Shown one piece after another: positions 19,072 through 28,834 of a DNA stretch of 64,000 nt. A model generated the notes under the pieces. The model had not been told where the DNA came from. It did no database searches and saw only the letters and a list, made by a program, of their open reading frames with translations. How positions within the stretch are numbered: the first letter of the stretch is position 1; each line of letters starts with the position of its first letter. The DNA comes from Rhizobium sp. RU33A (GTDB lineage: Bacteria > Pseudomonadota > Alphaproteobacteria > Rhizobiales > Rhizobiaceae): NCBI RefSeq assembly GCF_900156055.1, contig NZ_FTMQ01000004.1, forward strand, positions 62,001 to 126,000, read 5' to 3'. A program made the translations under genes and the position numbers.

Positions 19072-20195
19072 GATGGGCGCATCTCCTCGATGAAACGCTG
19101 AACTTCGGATGCCGGCACATCGTCTGCGACGAAGGATTGGCCGAGACCACGGGTAAGGATGAAGGTGAGTTGACCGCCCTTGACCTTCTTGTCCTGGGCG
19201 ATGGCATCCATCAGGACATCGGTCGGCGGCAATTCGCCGGGGATCTGATCCATGCGGGTGGGAAGGCCGACAGTCTTCAGATGGGCCTCTACCCGATCCG
19301 CGAGATCCGGACTGGCGAGGTTCATGCGCGCCGAGAAGCGATGCGCGAGCACCATGCCGATTGAGACCCCCTCGCCATGCACGAGCCGGCTGCTGTCATA
19401 CTGGGTCGCAGCCTCCAGCGCATGGCCGAAGGTATGGCCGAGATTGAGCAGAGCACGGCGGCCATTCTCCCTTTCGTCGGCGGCGACCACATCGGCCTTG
19501 GCCTGACAGGAGACGGCAATTGCCTCGATGCGAGCAGCACCGCCGGCGAAGACCTCGCGCCAGTTCGTCTCCAGCCACTCGAAGAAGTCGGGCTTGTCGA
19601 TCAGGCCGTACTTCGCCACTTCCGCATAACCGGCGCGAAATTCTCGTTCCGACAGCGTGTCGAGCACGTCGGTATCGGCGAGCACCAGATCCGGCTGATT
19701 GAAGATGCCGACAAGGTTCTTGCCCTGCCGCGCATTGATGCCGGTCTTGCCGCCGACGGAACTGTCGACCTGCGACAGAAGAGATGTCGGGATCTGCACG
19801 AAGCGGACACCGCGCCGGACGATGCCAGCGGCAAAGCCAGTGAGATCGCCGATGACGCCGCCACCGAGCGCAATGACGGTGTCGTTGCGTTCGATGCGCG
19901 CTTCGAGCAGCACGTCGCAGACCTTGGTGAGATAGTCGAAGCTCTTGGTCTTCTCGCCAGCGGGAAGCGTGACCGAGACAGCCTCGATGCCATCGGTCTG
20001 CAGGCTGTCCATCAATCCGTCGAGATAACGCGCACCGACATTTTCGTCGGTCACGATGGCCGCACGGCGACCCTTGATGCGGGTCGAGATTTCGCCACCG
20101 GCACGCGCCATCAGGCCGGGGCCGATGAGAATGTCATAGGAGCGCTCGCCCAGTGGCACATGCACCAGGCGTTCCAGGGTCTCGACCTTCGTCAT
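19068..20195 (-). CDS. aroB: 3-dehydroquinate synthase
   Basis: 375 residues. NAD-binding GGGVIGDLTGFAAG at residues 112-125, followed by FVQIPTSLLSQVDSSVGGK with the conserved active-site Lys/Asp/Ser residues, and zinc ligands in GHTFGHALEA and HGEGVSIGM. It converts DAHP to 3-dehydroquinate, the second step of the shikimate pathway. Overlap of four bases with aroK upstream and with the CNNM/CBS gene downstream indicates one transcript. Confidence 0.95.
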   Translation of the reverse strand: MTKVETLERLVHVPLGERSYDILIGPGLMARAGGEISTRIKGRRAAIVTDENVGARYLDGLMDSLQTDGIEAVSVTLPAGEKTKSFDYLTKVCDVLLEARIERNDTVIALGGGVIGDLTGFAAGIVRRGVRFVQIPTSLLSQVDSSVGGKTGINARQGKNLVGIFNQPDLVLADTDVLDTLSEREFRAGYAEVAKYGLIDKPDFFEWLETNWREVFAGGAARIEAIAVSCQAKADVVAADERENGRRALLNLGHTFGHALEAATQYDSSRLVHGEGVSIGMVLAHRFSARMNLASPDLADRVEAHLKTVGLPTRMDQIPGELPPTDVLMDAIAQDKKVKGGQLTFILTRGLGQSFVADDVPASEVQRFIEEMRPS

Positions 20196-20782
20196 TGCGT
20201 CTTGTCCTTGCCGATATGTTCGATCACCGAGGTCAGGACCTCGTTGGCGATCACTTCCTTACGCACGTCGCGCGACTGGACCGTGATATCCGCCAGTGCA
20301 TAGATTGGATATCGCTTGTCCATCAGATCCTTCAGCGTCTGCTTTGGGTTCTCGGTCTTCAGCAGAGGCCGGTGATCGCGCTTGTTCACCCGCTCCCAGA
20401 GAACGTCGAGATCGGCATTGAGCCACACCGAAAGCCCGCCACGCTCGATCTGCTTGCGAGTCCTCTCGTTGATGAAGGCGCCGCCGCCGGTGGACACGAC
20501 CCGCGGCCCCGTGCGCAGCAGGCGCTTGATGACACGGGTTTCCAGCGCGCGAAACTCTTCTTCGCCATAGGCGGCAAAGAGCTCGGCGATCGTCATCCGC
20601 GACACCCGCTCGATCTCCGTATCGGTATCGACGAAGGGCAGACCGAGTTGCTGCGCAACGATCCGGCCAATAGCCGACTTGCCGGCCCCCATAAGACCAA
20701 CGAGAACGAGATTGCGTTTGCCGAGCGCCGTCTTGGCGCGCACACCCAGACTGGGAGCAAGGTTGAGGATCGTTTCGGTCAT
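20192..20782 (-). CDS. aroK: Shikimate kinase
   Basis: 196 residues. P-loop GLMGAGKSAIGR near residue 28 and shikimate-binding DTDTEIERVS plus STGGGAF and the lid RNDHRPLL-like segment (NKRDHRPLL). It phosphorylates shikimate in aromatic amino acid synthesis. I use the ATG at 20782 (MTETILNLAPSL) because upstream in-frame codons to 20857 add a sequence atypical of the family. Operon order is aroK-aroB-CNNM/CBS. Confidence 0.93.
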   Translation of the reverse strand: MTETILNLAPSLGVRAKTALGKRNLVLVGLMGAGKSAIGRIVAQQLGLPFVDTDTEIERVSRMTIAELFAAYGEEEFRALETRVIKRLLRTGPRVVSTGGGAFINERTRKQIERGGLSVWLNADLDVLWERVNKRDHRPLLKTENPKQTLKDLMDKRYPIYALADITVQSRDVRKEVIANEVLTSVIEHIGKDKTQ

Positions 20783-20926
20783 CGGCCTGTTCACGACTGT
20801 TTCATGACCTATTGACATATAGAGGGCTAGCGTCAAGCCATGGCTGCATTTCCGCAAGGCCTGTCCCGGCCTTGGTAAACTCCATGTTTCTACCTATTTA
20901 TTCCCGGAACCGGTGAAGGACCGACC

Positions 20927-21079
20927 ATGCCCACTCTGTTTCGTTTCCTGTTCATCTGCGGGACCATTGCCGGTCTGGTCTACATCACCATGTGGTCCTT
21001 TGCCGTCTTCGTCGAACCGCGGGAACGCGACGTCACGGTGCGCATTCCTTCCGAGCGGATCAATCCGGTCGAGCAATAG
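20927..21079 (+). CDS. Small single-helix membrane protein (50 aa)
   Basis: 50 residues starting [20 protein letters not shown], one membrane helix (about residues 5-27), then a short charged tail with [15 protein letters not shown]. It follows a GTGAAGG ribosome site and ends 13 bases before xerD, so it is probably the first gene of a xerD transcript. I recognise the pattern as a conserved small rhizobial protein beside xerD, function unknown. Confidence 0.65.
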   Translation: MPTLFRFLFICGTIAGLVYITMWSFAVFVEPRERDVTVRIPSERINPVEQ

Positions 21080-21092
21080 CGGGAAACAGGAC

Positions 21093-22034
21093 ATGTCGGA
21101 TCTGAGCCGGGCTCGCGTCGAAGCCTTTCTGGAAATGCTAAGCGCCGAGCGCGGAGCAGCCCAGAACACGCTCACCTCTTATGAGCGGGACCTCGACGAC
21201 CTCGGCGATTTTCTGTCCGGCCGCAAGGTGACCCTGGGTGCAGCGACACGGGAAGATCTTGCCGTCTATCTCTCCGACCTCGCCCGTCGCGGCTTCCAGC
21301 CGACGTCCCAGGCAAGACGCCTGTCGGCGATGCGCCAGTTCTACAAGTTTCTCTATGCGGAAGGGCTGAGGGGCGATGACCCGACCGCGATCCTCGACGC
21401 GCCGAAGAAGACCCGCTCCCTGCCCAAGGTGTTGACTGTCGAGGATGTCACCGGGCTTCTGTCGCTCGCCGAGCAGGAGGCGAACCTCGAAGGACCGGAC
21501 CGGCCGGCGCGGATCCGGCGACTGGCGCTGATCGAACTTCTTTATGCGACCGGCATGCGCGTCAGCGAACTTGTCTCGCTTCCGGTGAAAGTGCTGACCC
21601 AGGAAGGTCGTTTCCTGCTGGTGCGAGGCAAGGGCAACAAGGAGCGGCTCGTCCCCCTGTCGCGGACGGCGATCGAGGCGCTCGCGCGATACGGTAAAAT
21701 TCGGGGGGCCGATCCCGTTCACGCCGACAGCCCCTTTCTGTTTCCAGCGGCCAGCAAGGAAGGCCACCTGCCCCGACAGGTGTTTGCGCGCGACCTCAAG
21801 GATCTGGCTGTCAGGGCCGGTTTATCGGCCAATGCCGTCTCTCCACACGTGCTCAGACACGCCTTCGCAAGCCATCTTCTCGGCAATGGTGCGGACCTTC
21901 GCGCCGTGCAGGAACTGCTCGGCCACAGCGACATTTCAACGACACAAATCTATACGCATGTGCTCGACGAGCGCCTGCAGCAACTGGTGCATACGCATCA
22001 CCCCCTTGCAAAACAGGCCAAAAACCCCGATTAG
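21093..22034 (+). CDS. xerD: Tyrosine recombinase XerD
   Basis: 313 residues with an N-terminal SAM-like core-binding domain and a C-terminal catalytic domain. The active-site set is complete: Arg in ATGMRVSEL, Lys in [36 protein letters not shown] with the nucleophile Tyr. Together with XerC it resolves chromosome dimers at dif near the septum. Position next to aroK/aroB and accA is the normal chromosomal place for xerD in rhizobia, so this is not a mobile-element integrase. Confidence 0.92.
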   Translation: MSDLSRARVEAFLEMLSAERGAAQNTLTSYERDLDDLGDFLSGRKVTLGAATREDLAVYLSDLARRGFQPTSQARRLSAMRQFYKFLYAEGLRGDDPTAILDAPKKTRSLPKVLTVEDVTGLLSLAEQEANLEGPDRPARIRRLALIELLYATGMRVSELVSLPVKVLTQEGRFLLVRGKGNKERLVPLSRTAIEALARYGKIRGADPVHADSPFLFPAASKEGHLPRQVFARDLKDLAVRAGLSANAVSPHVLRHAFASHLLGNGADLRAVQELLGHSDISTTQIYTHVLDERLQQLVHTHHPLAKQAKNPD

Positions 22035-22096
22035 GACCGGCAAAGCCGGTTCCTGCGGGCGGCGAGCGCCAGGAACGAACGATCGGAACGGAGTTC

Positions 22097-23050
22097 ATGC
22101 ACAACTATCTCGACTTCGAAAAGCCCATCTCCGACCTCGAGGCCAAGATCCGCGAACTGAAGAAGATCGCGGAAGAGGACGAGAGCATCGACACCTCGGA
22201 AGAGATCACCCGGCTGGAAAGCCGCGTCGACGAGGCGATGGTGGAGATCTATTCGAAGCTCAACGCCTGGCAGAAGACGCAGGTCGCGCGCCATCCGCAG
22301 CGTCCGCATTTCGTCGACTATGCCGAGGCGCTGTTCACCGAATTCACGCCGCTGGCCGGTGACCGCAAGTTTGCCGAGGACGCCGCCATCCAGGCCGGCC
22401 TCGCGCGCTTCCGCGGCCAGCCGGTCGCCGTGATCGGCCAGGAAAAGGGCAACGACACCAAGTCGCGCATCAAGCACAACTTCGGCAGCCCGCGCCCTGA
22501 AGGCTACCGCAAGGCGATCCGCGTCATGGAAATGGCCGACCGCTTCGGCCTGCCAGTCATCACACTGATCGATACGGCCGGCGCCTATCCGGGCGTTGGA
22601 GCCGAAGAACGCGGCCAGGCGGAAGCCATTGCCCGCTCCACTGAGATGTGCCTCGGCCTCAAAGTGCCGATGGTCTCCGTCGTCATCGGCGAAGGCGGCT
22701 CGGGTGGCGCGATCGCGATTGCCACCGGCAACCGCGTCTATATGCTGGAACACGCGATCTATTCGGTGATCTCGCCGGAAGGCGCAGCCTCGATTCTCTG
22801 GCGCGATTCGACCCGCGCCAAGGAAGCCGCGACCAACATGAAGATCACGGCGGAAGACCTTAAAGGTCTTGGCATCATCGACGCTATCATTCCCGAGCCC
22901 GTTGGCGGCGCCCATCGCGCGCCGGACCGGGTCATCGGCATGACCGGCGACGTGATCGCCAGTGCACTGGCCGAACTGACGCCGCTTCCGGGCGACAAGC
23001 TGCGCGCCGATCGACGCCAGAAATTCCTCGATATCGGCCGCAACCTCTGA
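22097..23050 (+). CDS. accA: Acetyl-CoA carboxylase carboxyltransferase subunit alpha
   Basis: 317 residues, the usual length. It begins [18 protein letters not shown] with the helical N-terminus of AccA and contains the crotonase-like carboxyltransferase core ([32 protein letters not shown]). It transfers carboxyl from biotin to acetyl-CoA with AccD, the first committed step of fatty acid synthesis. It lies 62 bases after xerD on the same strand. Confidence 0.95.
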   Translation: MHNYLDFEKPISDLEAKIRELKKIAEEDESIDTSEEITRLESRVDEAMVEIYSKLNAWQKTQVARHPQRPHFVDYAEALFTEFTPLAGDRKFAEDAAIQAGLARFRGQPVAVIGQEKGNDTKSRIKHNFGSPRPEGYRKAIRVMEMADRFGLPVITLIDTAGAYPGVGAEERGQAEAIARSTEMCLGLKVPMVSVVIGEGGSGGAIAIATGNRVYMLEHAIYSVISPEGAASILWRDSTRAKEAATNMKITAEDLKGLGIIDAIIPEPVGGAHRAPDRVIGMTGDVIASALAELTPLPGDKLRADRRQKFLDIGRNL

Positions 23051-23232
23051 GATTGAAGGTTGCGACTGCGGCAATTTGCCATCACTCCGCCGCTTTGCAG
23101 CGGTAGCGGCGGAAGACGGATGGCGAAATCGGCGGCCATTGGTTTATAATTTGTGAAGAAAGCAGTTCTAAACTACGCATGACCGGCTCGGCTTGAGCCA
23201 CCAACATGTGTTTCTGGAAAGAGCCTTCGCGC

Positions 23233-24471
23233 ATGCGTTTGACATCAACGGCCCTGGTTCTGGTTTTCGCTGCGGCTCTGGCAGGCTGCAATGACGCGCT
23301 CGAGAGCGCGGCCTATGACACGCCGCGGGTTTCCAACAAGGTCCAGCAGCCGCTGCCGGCGCGCCTCGTTGCCGAAATCCAGAAGAAGGGCATGGATCGC
23401 AATTCGCCGATCATGATCCGCATCTTCAAGGAAGAGGGCAAGCTCGAGGTCTGGAAGGCCAAGACCAACGGCCGCTTCGACAAGGTCGTGGAATACGATA
23501 TCTGCGCCTGGTCGGGTCGCCTTGGCCCAAAGGTGAAGGAAGGTGACCGCCAGGCGCCGGAAGGCTTCTACCCGCTGACGCCGTATCACCTGAATCCGAA
23601 TTCCAAGTATTTCCTGGCGATCAACACCGGTTTTCCGAACCAGTTCGACCGCGCCAACGGTCGCACTGGATCACACCTGATGATCCATGGCGCCTGCTCG
23701 TCGTCAGGCTGCTATTCGATGACCGATGCGCAGATGCTGGAGATCTATGCCTTTGCCCGCGACGCCTTCAAGGGCGGCCAGCAGGCCGTGCAGTTGCAGG
23801 CCTTTCCCTTCCGCATGACCGCTGAAAACATGGCGCGTCATCGCCACAGCCCGCACTTTGATTTTTGGAAGACGCTCAAGGTCGGCTACGACAATTTCGA
23901 AGTCACAAAGCGGCCGCCCGAGGTCAATGTCTGCGAGAAGAAATACGTATTCAACCAGTCGATACCGGCAGGATCGAGCTTCAATCCGCAGGGCGCCTGC
24001 CCCGCCATGAGCACACCCCCGGCACTCTCGGTCGCGCTCAATGGCTTCAACGAAGCCTATGATGCCGCCTATGCCAAGGCGATGAAAAAATACGACGGCA
24101 AGATCTGGTATGACCCGACGGAAGCCGAGCGCAAGGCACTGGTGGCTGATCTGCGCAAGTCTCGGTCGCACGACCTCGCTTTCGCGCCCACCGGTTCGGC
24201 CCTGAAGGCAGGCAAGCTGCTCGACCTCGACGACGTCGACCCGGCCAGGCTGTCTGCCGCCAACGGCACGGCTGCCGTCAACCAGATGGCGACCAACCCG
24301 AACGGCGACCCCCAGGCGCAGGCCGCACAGCCGACGACGGCCGCGCCTGCAGCGCCGGCCACCAACGCTGTCCCGGTGCCGCAGCCCAATCCGCTTGCCC
24401 CCCAGACGGCCGAGTCGGCCGTTGCAGCTCCGGCCCCGGCCGACAAGAAGCCCTTCTGGAAGCTTTGGTAA
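23233..24471 (+). CDS. L,D-transpeptidase (YkuD family, YafK-like) lipoprotein
   Basis: 412 residues. The N-terminus LVFAAALAGCNDAL is a lipoprotein signal with lipobox LAGC. The YkuD catalytic motif is HGACSSSGCYSM near residue 155, containing the nucleophilic Cys and the His. Members form or cut 3-3 or lipoprotein cross-links in peptidoglycan; the YafK-like group includes DpaA, which detaches Braun's lipoprotein. The last 80 residues are Ala/Pro/Gln-rich and probably disordered, ending KKPFWKLW. It is followed by the TusA-like gene after 4 bases. Confidence 0.85.
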   Translation: MRLTSTALVLVFAAALAGCNDALESAAYDTPRVSNKVQQPLPARLVAEIQKKGMDRNSPIMIRIFKEEGKLEVWKAKTNGRFDKVVEYDICAWSGRLGPKVKEGDRQAPEGFYPLTPYHLNPNSKYFLAINTGFPNQFDRANGRTGSHLMIHGACSSSGCYSMTDAQMLEIYAFARDAFKGGQQAVQLQAFPFRMTAENMARHRHSPHFDFWKTLKVGYDNFEVTKRPPEVNVCEKKYVFNQSIPAGSSFNPQGACPAMSTPPALSVALNGFNEAYDAAYAKAMKKYDGKIWYDPTEAERKALVADLRKSRSHDLAFAPTGSALKAGKLLDLDDVDPARLSAANGTAAVNQMATNPNGDPQAQAAQPTTAAPAAPATNAVPVPQPNPLAPQTAESAVAAPAPADKKPFWKLW

Positions 24472-24475
24472 GGGC

Positions 24476-24718
24476 ATGGCCGAGACGGTGATCTACGATC
24501 TGAGGGGGCTGAAATGCCCCCTTCCCGTTTTGAAGACCCGTCGGCGTATGGCCGACATGAAGCCCGGTGACGAACTCGTGGTGGAGACCAGCGACCCCCT
24601 CGCCGGCATCGACATTCCGCATTTCTGCAACGAAGACGGCCATGAACTGGTCGCGCAGGAACGGCTCGACGCCGGTCATCGCTTTCACATCCGCAAGGGC
24701 GATGTGACCCGCGACTAG
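24476..24718 (+). CDS. TusA-like sulfurtransferase
   Basis: 80 residues with the SirA/TusA signature DLRGLKCPLPVLKTRRRM, where the Cys carries a persulfide. TusA-type proteins relay sulfur to tRNA thiolation or molybdenum cofactor enzymes. The window also encodes FdhD and several molybdoenzymes, so a sulfur relay role is plausible, but the neighbour here is an L,D-transpeptidase. The last four bases overlap the convergent cobW stop. Confidence 0.85.
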   Translation: MAETVIYDLRGLKCPLPVLKTRRRMADMKPGDELVVETSDPLAGIDIPHFCNEDGHELVAQERLDAGHRFHIRKGDVTRD

Positions 24719-25860
24719 AACTTGAGGCCGGGAACCGACAGCGGATTGTCCATCATCGCCGCGCGATCCGGGCGGTCGATCGCCACCTTGCCGGTGAAGG
24801 CACCGAACAGGTCCCGCACGTAGCTTTCCGACAGGTCCCTGGTGATCAGCACCAGCCGCGTCTTGCGGTCGGACCCTTCAGGCCAGGACGGCAGGCGCAC
24901 GGGCGGATGGAAAATCGACTGCACGCCATGCAGCACCAGCGGCTTGTCCGGTCGGTCGGTGAGCGCCACGATTGCCTTCATCCTGAGAAGCTTCTCCCCA
25001 TGGGTCGAGCGCAGGAGATCGACGAACATGTTGATCGCCATCGGATCGATCGGCTCGTCATGCAGGATGGAATAGGAGCGGATTGAAGCACCGTGTCGGT
25101 TCACATCATGATGGTGATGATGGCCGTGACCATGGGAGTGCCCGTGGTGATCATGATGATGATCGTGGTGATGGTGATCGCCGGCCGCCGCCATTTCGTC
25201 CTTCAGCCAACGATCGACATCGGCGATCTTGCTCGAGGCATCGTAGAGCCCGTTGATCAGCATAGCGGCAGAGCCGGCATCATCAGCGTCGCCATCGGTG
25301 ATCGGCGCGCGGGGATTGAGCGAGCGCAGGCGCTGTGTGAGCGCAGAGACGGCGGCCTCGTCGGCGAGTGTCCTCTTGGTCAGGATCAGCCGGTCGGCGA
25401 CCGCGACCTGCTTGTAAGCCTCCGGAAAGGCATCGATTGTCGAGAGGCCATTGACCGCGTCGACCACCGTCACGACACCATCGAGATCGAAATGCTGAGC
25501 AATCGACGGATGACCCATGACCGACTGCATGACGGGTGCTGGATCGGCAAGGCCCGTCGTCTCGATGACGACGCGGGACAGCGGCTTCACCTTGCCGGTC
25601 TGCATTCCGTCGATCAATTCCGCCAGCGTATCGACCAGCTCGCCCCGCACGGTGCAGCAAAGGCAACCGTCGGCGAGTTCCACCACCGCATCGTTCGAGG
25701 TCTCGACCAGCAGATGATCGATACCCACTTCGCCGAACTCGTTGATGATGACGGCCGCATCCTTCATCGCCGGGTCCTTGAGCAGGCGGTTGAGAAGCGT
25801 CGACTTTCCGGCCCCGAGGAAGCCGGTGAGGATGGAGACGGGAATGCGCGACTGGGTCAT
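24715..25860 (-). CDS. CobW/ZNG1-family metal-chaperone GTPase with His-rich linker
   Basis: 381 residues. GTPase motifs: Walker A GFLGAGKSTLLNR at residues 13-25, the metal-binding CLCC in ADGCLCCTVRGEL near residue 68, and TKRT for the guanine site. Between the G domain and the CobW C-terminal domain (about residues 225-255) is a dense His/Asp/Gly tract of about 20 histidines. This family delivers zinc or cobalt to client enzymes. It begins 9 bases after the dacA-type gene on the same strand, hinting that the periplasmic or cell-wall enzyme and metal supply are coexpressed. Confidence 0.85.
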   Translation of the reverse strand: MTQSRIPVSILTGFLGAGKSTLLNRLLKDPAMKDAAVIINEFGEVGIDHLLVETSNDAVVELADGCLCCTVRGELVDTLAELIDGMQTGKVKPLSRVVIETTGLADPAPVMQSVMGHPSIAQHFDLDGVVTVVDAVNGLSTIDAFPEAYKQVAVADRLILTKRTLADEAAVSALTQRLRSLNPRAPITDGDADDAGSAAMLINGLYDASSKIADVDRWLKDEMAAAGDHHHHDHHHDHHGHSHGHGHHHHHDVNRHGASIRSYSILHDEPIDPMAINMFVDLLRSTHGEKLLRMKAIVALTDRPDKPLVLHGVQSIFHPPVRLPSWPEGSDRKTRLVLITRDLSESYVRDLFGAFTGKVAIDRPDRAAMMDNPLSVPGLKF

Positions 25861-25868
25861 TGCGATAC

Positions 25869-26981
25869 TCAGAATGTGGGACGGGGCCTCGGGATCGGCA
25901 CATTGGCGATCTCGCCCGTGCCGGAGCCCTGTTTTGTCGCTACCGGCTCACTGCCGGGAATGAGGCCGGCAAAGCTCATCGCCGGCGGGCGGCCCATTTC
26001 CTGGATGTAAGGAGAGGTCAGCTTCATGCGCCCGGCCTCATCACGGCCTTCGCTGCGGATCTGACGCGCCTTCGGATTACAGATCTCGGCGCTGATGTCG
26101 GTCACCTGATCCTGCCCTTCGCCGTAGGGGGCGAGCTGATCCAGCCGGTTGCCGGCAACCGATGTCGTCAGCCCCTTCTGCAGGAGATCAGCGGAGAGAT
26201 CGGCACGCGCACCGAGGCTGTCGGCGCCGAGCACGACGGAAATCACCGTGCGTCCATTGCGGGTGGCAGACGAGACCTGGTTGAAACCGGAGGCGCACAC
26301 ATAGCCGGTCTTCATGCCATCAGCGCCTGGGAAGCGGCCGACGAGCAGGTTGAAGTTCGGATAGTCCTTCTTGCCGGTCGTCACCCCTTCCAGCGCGAAA
26401 TAACCCGCATATTCAGGGAACTCACGCCGGATGGTCGTGGCAAGCAGGGCCATGTCACGGGCAGTCGTGTACTGGCCCTTGCCCGGCAGGCCATTCGGAT
26501 TGACAAACCGCGTCGAGTTCATGCCGAGCCGGGCGGCTTCCTGGTTCATGCGCTGGACGAAAGCCGCTTCGCTGCCGCTCACCGTTTCCCCGATGGCGAC
26601 CGCCACGTCGTTAGCAGACTTGATGATCAGAAGTTTCAAGGCACTGTCGAGCGTCAGCTTGGAGCCCGGCCTGAAATACATCTTGCTCGCCGGCTGGTCG
26701 GCGGCATGCTTGCTCATGACCACCACGGTCTCGGGCGAAAGCTCGCCCGAGCGCATCGAACGGAAGGTCGTATACGCCGTCATCAGCTTGGTCAGCGAGG
26801 CCGGATACCATTTGCGGAAGGCTTCTTCATGGGCGATGACCCGGCCACTGCCGACATCGACCACCATCATCGGATTGGCGGCAGCCAGACCCGGCAGAAC
26901 CATCGCCACCAGCGAGACGGCGACCGCAACTCGGCGGACGGATCCGGTTGAAGACAACATGCGGGGACGTTTCGCAAACAC
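25869..26981 (-). CDS. D-alanyl-D-alanine carboxypeptidase (penicillin-binding protein 5/6 family)
   Basis: About 370 residues, secreted by the signal peptide VAVAVSLVAMVLPGLAAA. The serine DD-peptidase triad is intact: SLTK (residues 62-65), SAN (near 118) and KTG (near 223). It trims the terminal D-Ala from peptidoglycan stem peptides. I propose the GTG at 26981, preceded nine bases upstream by AGAGG; an ATG at 26960 lacks a good ribosome site, and the frame stays open to 27053. A cobW-type GTPase follows in the same operon. Confidence 0.87.
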   Translation of the reverse strand: MFAKRPRMLSSTGSVRRVAVAVSLVAMVLPGLAAANPMMVVDVGSGRVIAHEEAFRKWYPASLTKLMTAYTTFRSMRSGELSPETVVVMSKHAADQPASKMYFRPGSKLTLDSALKLLIIKSANDVAVAIGETVSGSEAAFVQRMNQEAARLGMNSTRFVNPNGLPGKGQYTTARDMALLATTIRREFPEYAGYFALEGVTTGKKDYPNFNLLVGRFPGADGMKTGYVCASGFNQVSSATRNGRTVISVVLGADSLGARADLSADLLQKGLTTSVAGNRLDQLAPYGEGQDQVTDISAEICNPKARQIRSEGRDEAGRMKLTSPYIQEMGRPPAMSFAGLIPGSEPVATKQGSGTGEIANVPIPRPRPTF

Positions 26982-27147
26982 GACTTCGATCCTCTTGTTC
27001 GGCTGCGCTCTCGTCAACGCATGACGAGATCTTATGTAGGGAAGGAATGGCAAAGCCCATTGAATACGTCAATTGAAAGGCGCACATTCGTGCCGACAAT
27101 CACGTGATCCCCGCGACCGTGATCAAGAATAAACGCAGGACAAGAGA

Positions 27148-28311
27148 ATGCCGCTTCTGAACCGAGCTTCCGAACTCCAGTCGGAAGCCACCGAATGGCG
27201 CCGCCATCTGCATGCCAATCCGGAAATCCTATACGACGTTGAAAACACTGCAGCCTTTGTTGAGGCAAGGTTGCGGGAATTCGGCGTTGACGAGATCGCA
27301 ACCGGCCTCGGGCGCACGGGCGTCGTCGGGATCATCAAGGGCTCTGGCGGCGAAGGCCGGACCATCGGCCTTCGCGCCGACATGGATGCGCTTCCCCTCG
27401 ACGAAATCACGGGCAAGCCCTGGGCTTCGACCATTGCAGGCCGCATGCATGCCTGCGGCCATGACGGTCACACCGCCATGTTGCTGGGCGCGGCCAAGTA
27501 CCTCGCGGAAACCCGCAATTTTTCCGGCAGCGTTGCCGTTGTCTTCCAGCCGGCCGAGGAAGGTGGGCGGGGTGCGCTCGCCATGGTCGAAGACGGAATG
27601 ATGGAGCGCTTCGGCATCGACGAGATCTACGGTATGCACAACATGCCCGGAAAACCTGTCGGCACCTTCGCCATCCGCAAGGGCGGCATCATGGCGGCGC
27701 CCGACAAGTTCCAACTCAAGCTGACCGGCCTGGGAGGCCATGCGGCTGAACCTCACAATACCGCGGATACCATCGTCATCGGGGCGCAGATCGTCGGCGC
27801 GCTTCAGACCATCGCTGCTCGCAACGCCAATCCGCTGCGCTCGGTCGTGGTCTCCGTCACCCAGTTTCATGCCGGCACGACCCATAACATCATTCCCGAA
27901 GAAGCCTTCATCTCCGGCACCGTGCGCTCCCTGGACGAAGGCGTGCGCGATCTGGCGGAGCGGCGTATTGGCGAGATCGCAACCGGCATTGCGGCCGCCC
28001 ATGGCGCGACCATCGAATACGAGTATGAGCGCGCCTGCCCGGTGACGGTCAATCATCCGGCCGAAACGGAATATGCCGCACGCGCGGCAATCGACGTGGC
28101 GGGCATTGGCAACGTCGACACCGAAGTGGATCCGAGCATGGCCGGCGAGGATTTCGCCTTCATGCTCCAGTCGCGCCCCGGCGCCTATATCATGATCGGC
28201 AATGGCGAAACGGCCGGCCTCCACAATCCGGCTTACGACTTCAACGATGAGGCGATCGCGGCGGGGATATCCTATTGGGTTCGTCTGGCCGAGCAACGCC
28301 TGCCGCGGTGA
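27148..28311 (+). CDS. M20 family metallo-amidohydrolase (hippurate hydrolase-like)
   Basis: 387 residues of the M20D family: ADMDALPLDE, MHACGHDGHTAMLLGAAK with metal ligands, VFQPAEEGGRG and the final GEDFAFMLQSRPGAYIMIGNGE. Family members hydrolyse N-acyl amino acids, hippurate or IAA-amino acid conjugates in the cytosol. The dimerisation lid domain is at residues 180-290. Substrate not inferable. It is monocistronic between dacA (divergent) and the tRNA. Confidence 0.87.
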   Translation: MPLLNRASELQSEATEWRRHLHANPEILYDVENTAAFVEARLREFGVDEIATGLGRTGVVGIIKGSGGEGRTIGLRADMDALPLDEITGKPWASTIAGRMHACGHDGHTAMLLGAAKYLAETRNFSGSVAVVFQPAEEGGRGALAMVEDGMMERFGIDEIYGMHNMPGKPVGTFAIRKGGIMAAPDKFQLKLTGLGGHAAEPHNTADTIVIGAQIVGALQTIAARNANPLRSVVVSVTQFHAGTTHNIIPEEAFISGTVRSLDEGVRDLAERRIGEIATGIAAAHGATIEYEYERACPVTVNHPAETEYAARAAIDVAGIGNVDTEVDPSMAGEDFAFMLQSRPGAYIMIGNGETAGLHNPAYDFNDEAIAAGISYWVRLAEQRLPR

Positions 28312-28377
28312 ACACGGCATTTCGACCATGCAAAACCGCTTGGCTTGAAGGCTCTGCTTTTGTATGGAGGAGGAAGT

Positions 28378-28454
28378 GGTCCCGTAGCTCAGCAGGATAG
28401 AGCATCAGATTCCTAATCTGAGGGTCACGTGTTCGAATCACGTCGGGATCACCA
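28378..28454 (+). tRNA. tRNA-Arg (anticodon CCT)
   Basis: 77 bases with complete cloverleaf: acceptor GGTCCCG/CGGGATC, D arm GCTC/GAGC, anticodon stem TCAGA/TCTGA with loop TTCCTAA (anticodon CCT, reads AGG), T arm with GTTCGAATC, and encoded CCA. No duplicate of its 3' end or integrase follows, so it is not a used integration site here. Confidence 0.95.
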
Positions 28455-28585
28455 TCCTCTCACCGCCCACATCTTGCCATTACGAATCTAGGGTTGCGTT
28501 CGTGCCGTTCTACGGCATGATGGTGCCATGCCACGCCGACGGGTGCTTATTCTTTTTATCGTCGGCCTCGAACGGAGGGAATGCC

Positions 28586-28813
28586 ATGGCGCCAAGACCC
28601 CCGGGCAAGAACAGTGACGAACATGCAATCGTGGAGCGGGCCGTACGGCGACTGTACCAGCGTATGCATGCCGACAGACATGTGCAGGAAAATGCCGAAG
28701 CGCTTGTCAGCTATCTTGTGAAGAGCGGCATTCGTGACGAAGACGATCTCGTTGAACTTGCGAGCATTGCGAACGGGAAGCGTTACGACCCGGACAACGG
28801 CAGTTTCCTGTAA
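28586..28813 (+). CDS. Small hypothetical protein (75 aa)
   Basis: 75 residues, helical and charged, starting MAPRPPGKNSDEHAIVERAV and ending RYDPDNGSFL. GGAGG lies seven bases before the ATG. I do not recognise a family. It sits between the tRNA and the stress island; I see no GGAAC element in front of it, so it may not belong to the same regulon. Confidence 0.5.
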   Translation: MAPRPPGKNSDEHAIVERAVRRLYQRMHADRHVQENAEALVSYLVKSGIRDEDDLVELASIANGKRYDPDNGSFL

Positions 28814-28834
28814 CGACGAATGCGGCGCCGATCC

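Noticed and set aside
21093-22034. Tyrosine recombinase as sign of an integrated element
   Set aside because: Sequence and neighbours (aroK/aroB, accA) are those of chromosomal xerD; no attachment-site repeats or phage genes are near.
22074-22099. GGAAC followed by TT 17 bases later, just before accA
   Set aside because: The spacing is one base short of the EcfG consensus and the -10 would lie on the accA start codon, so it cannot be its promoter; accA is a housekeeping gene.
28378-28454. tRNA-Arg as an island attachment site for the stress cluster
   Set aside because: No integrase and no copy of the tRNA 3' end is visible on the far side of 33.4 kb, and composition does not change.
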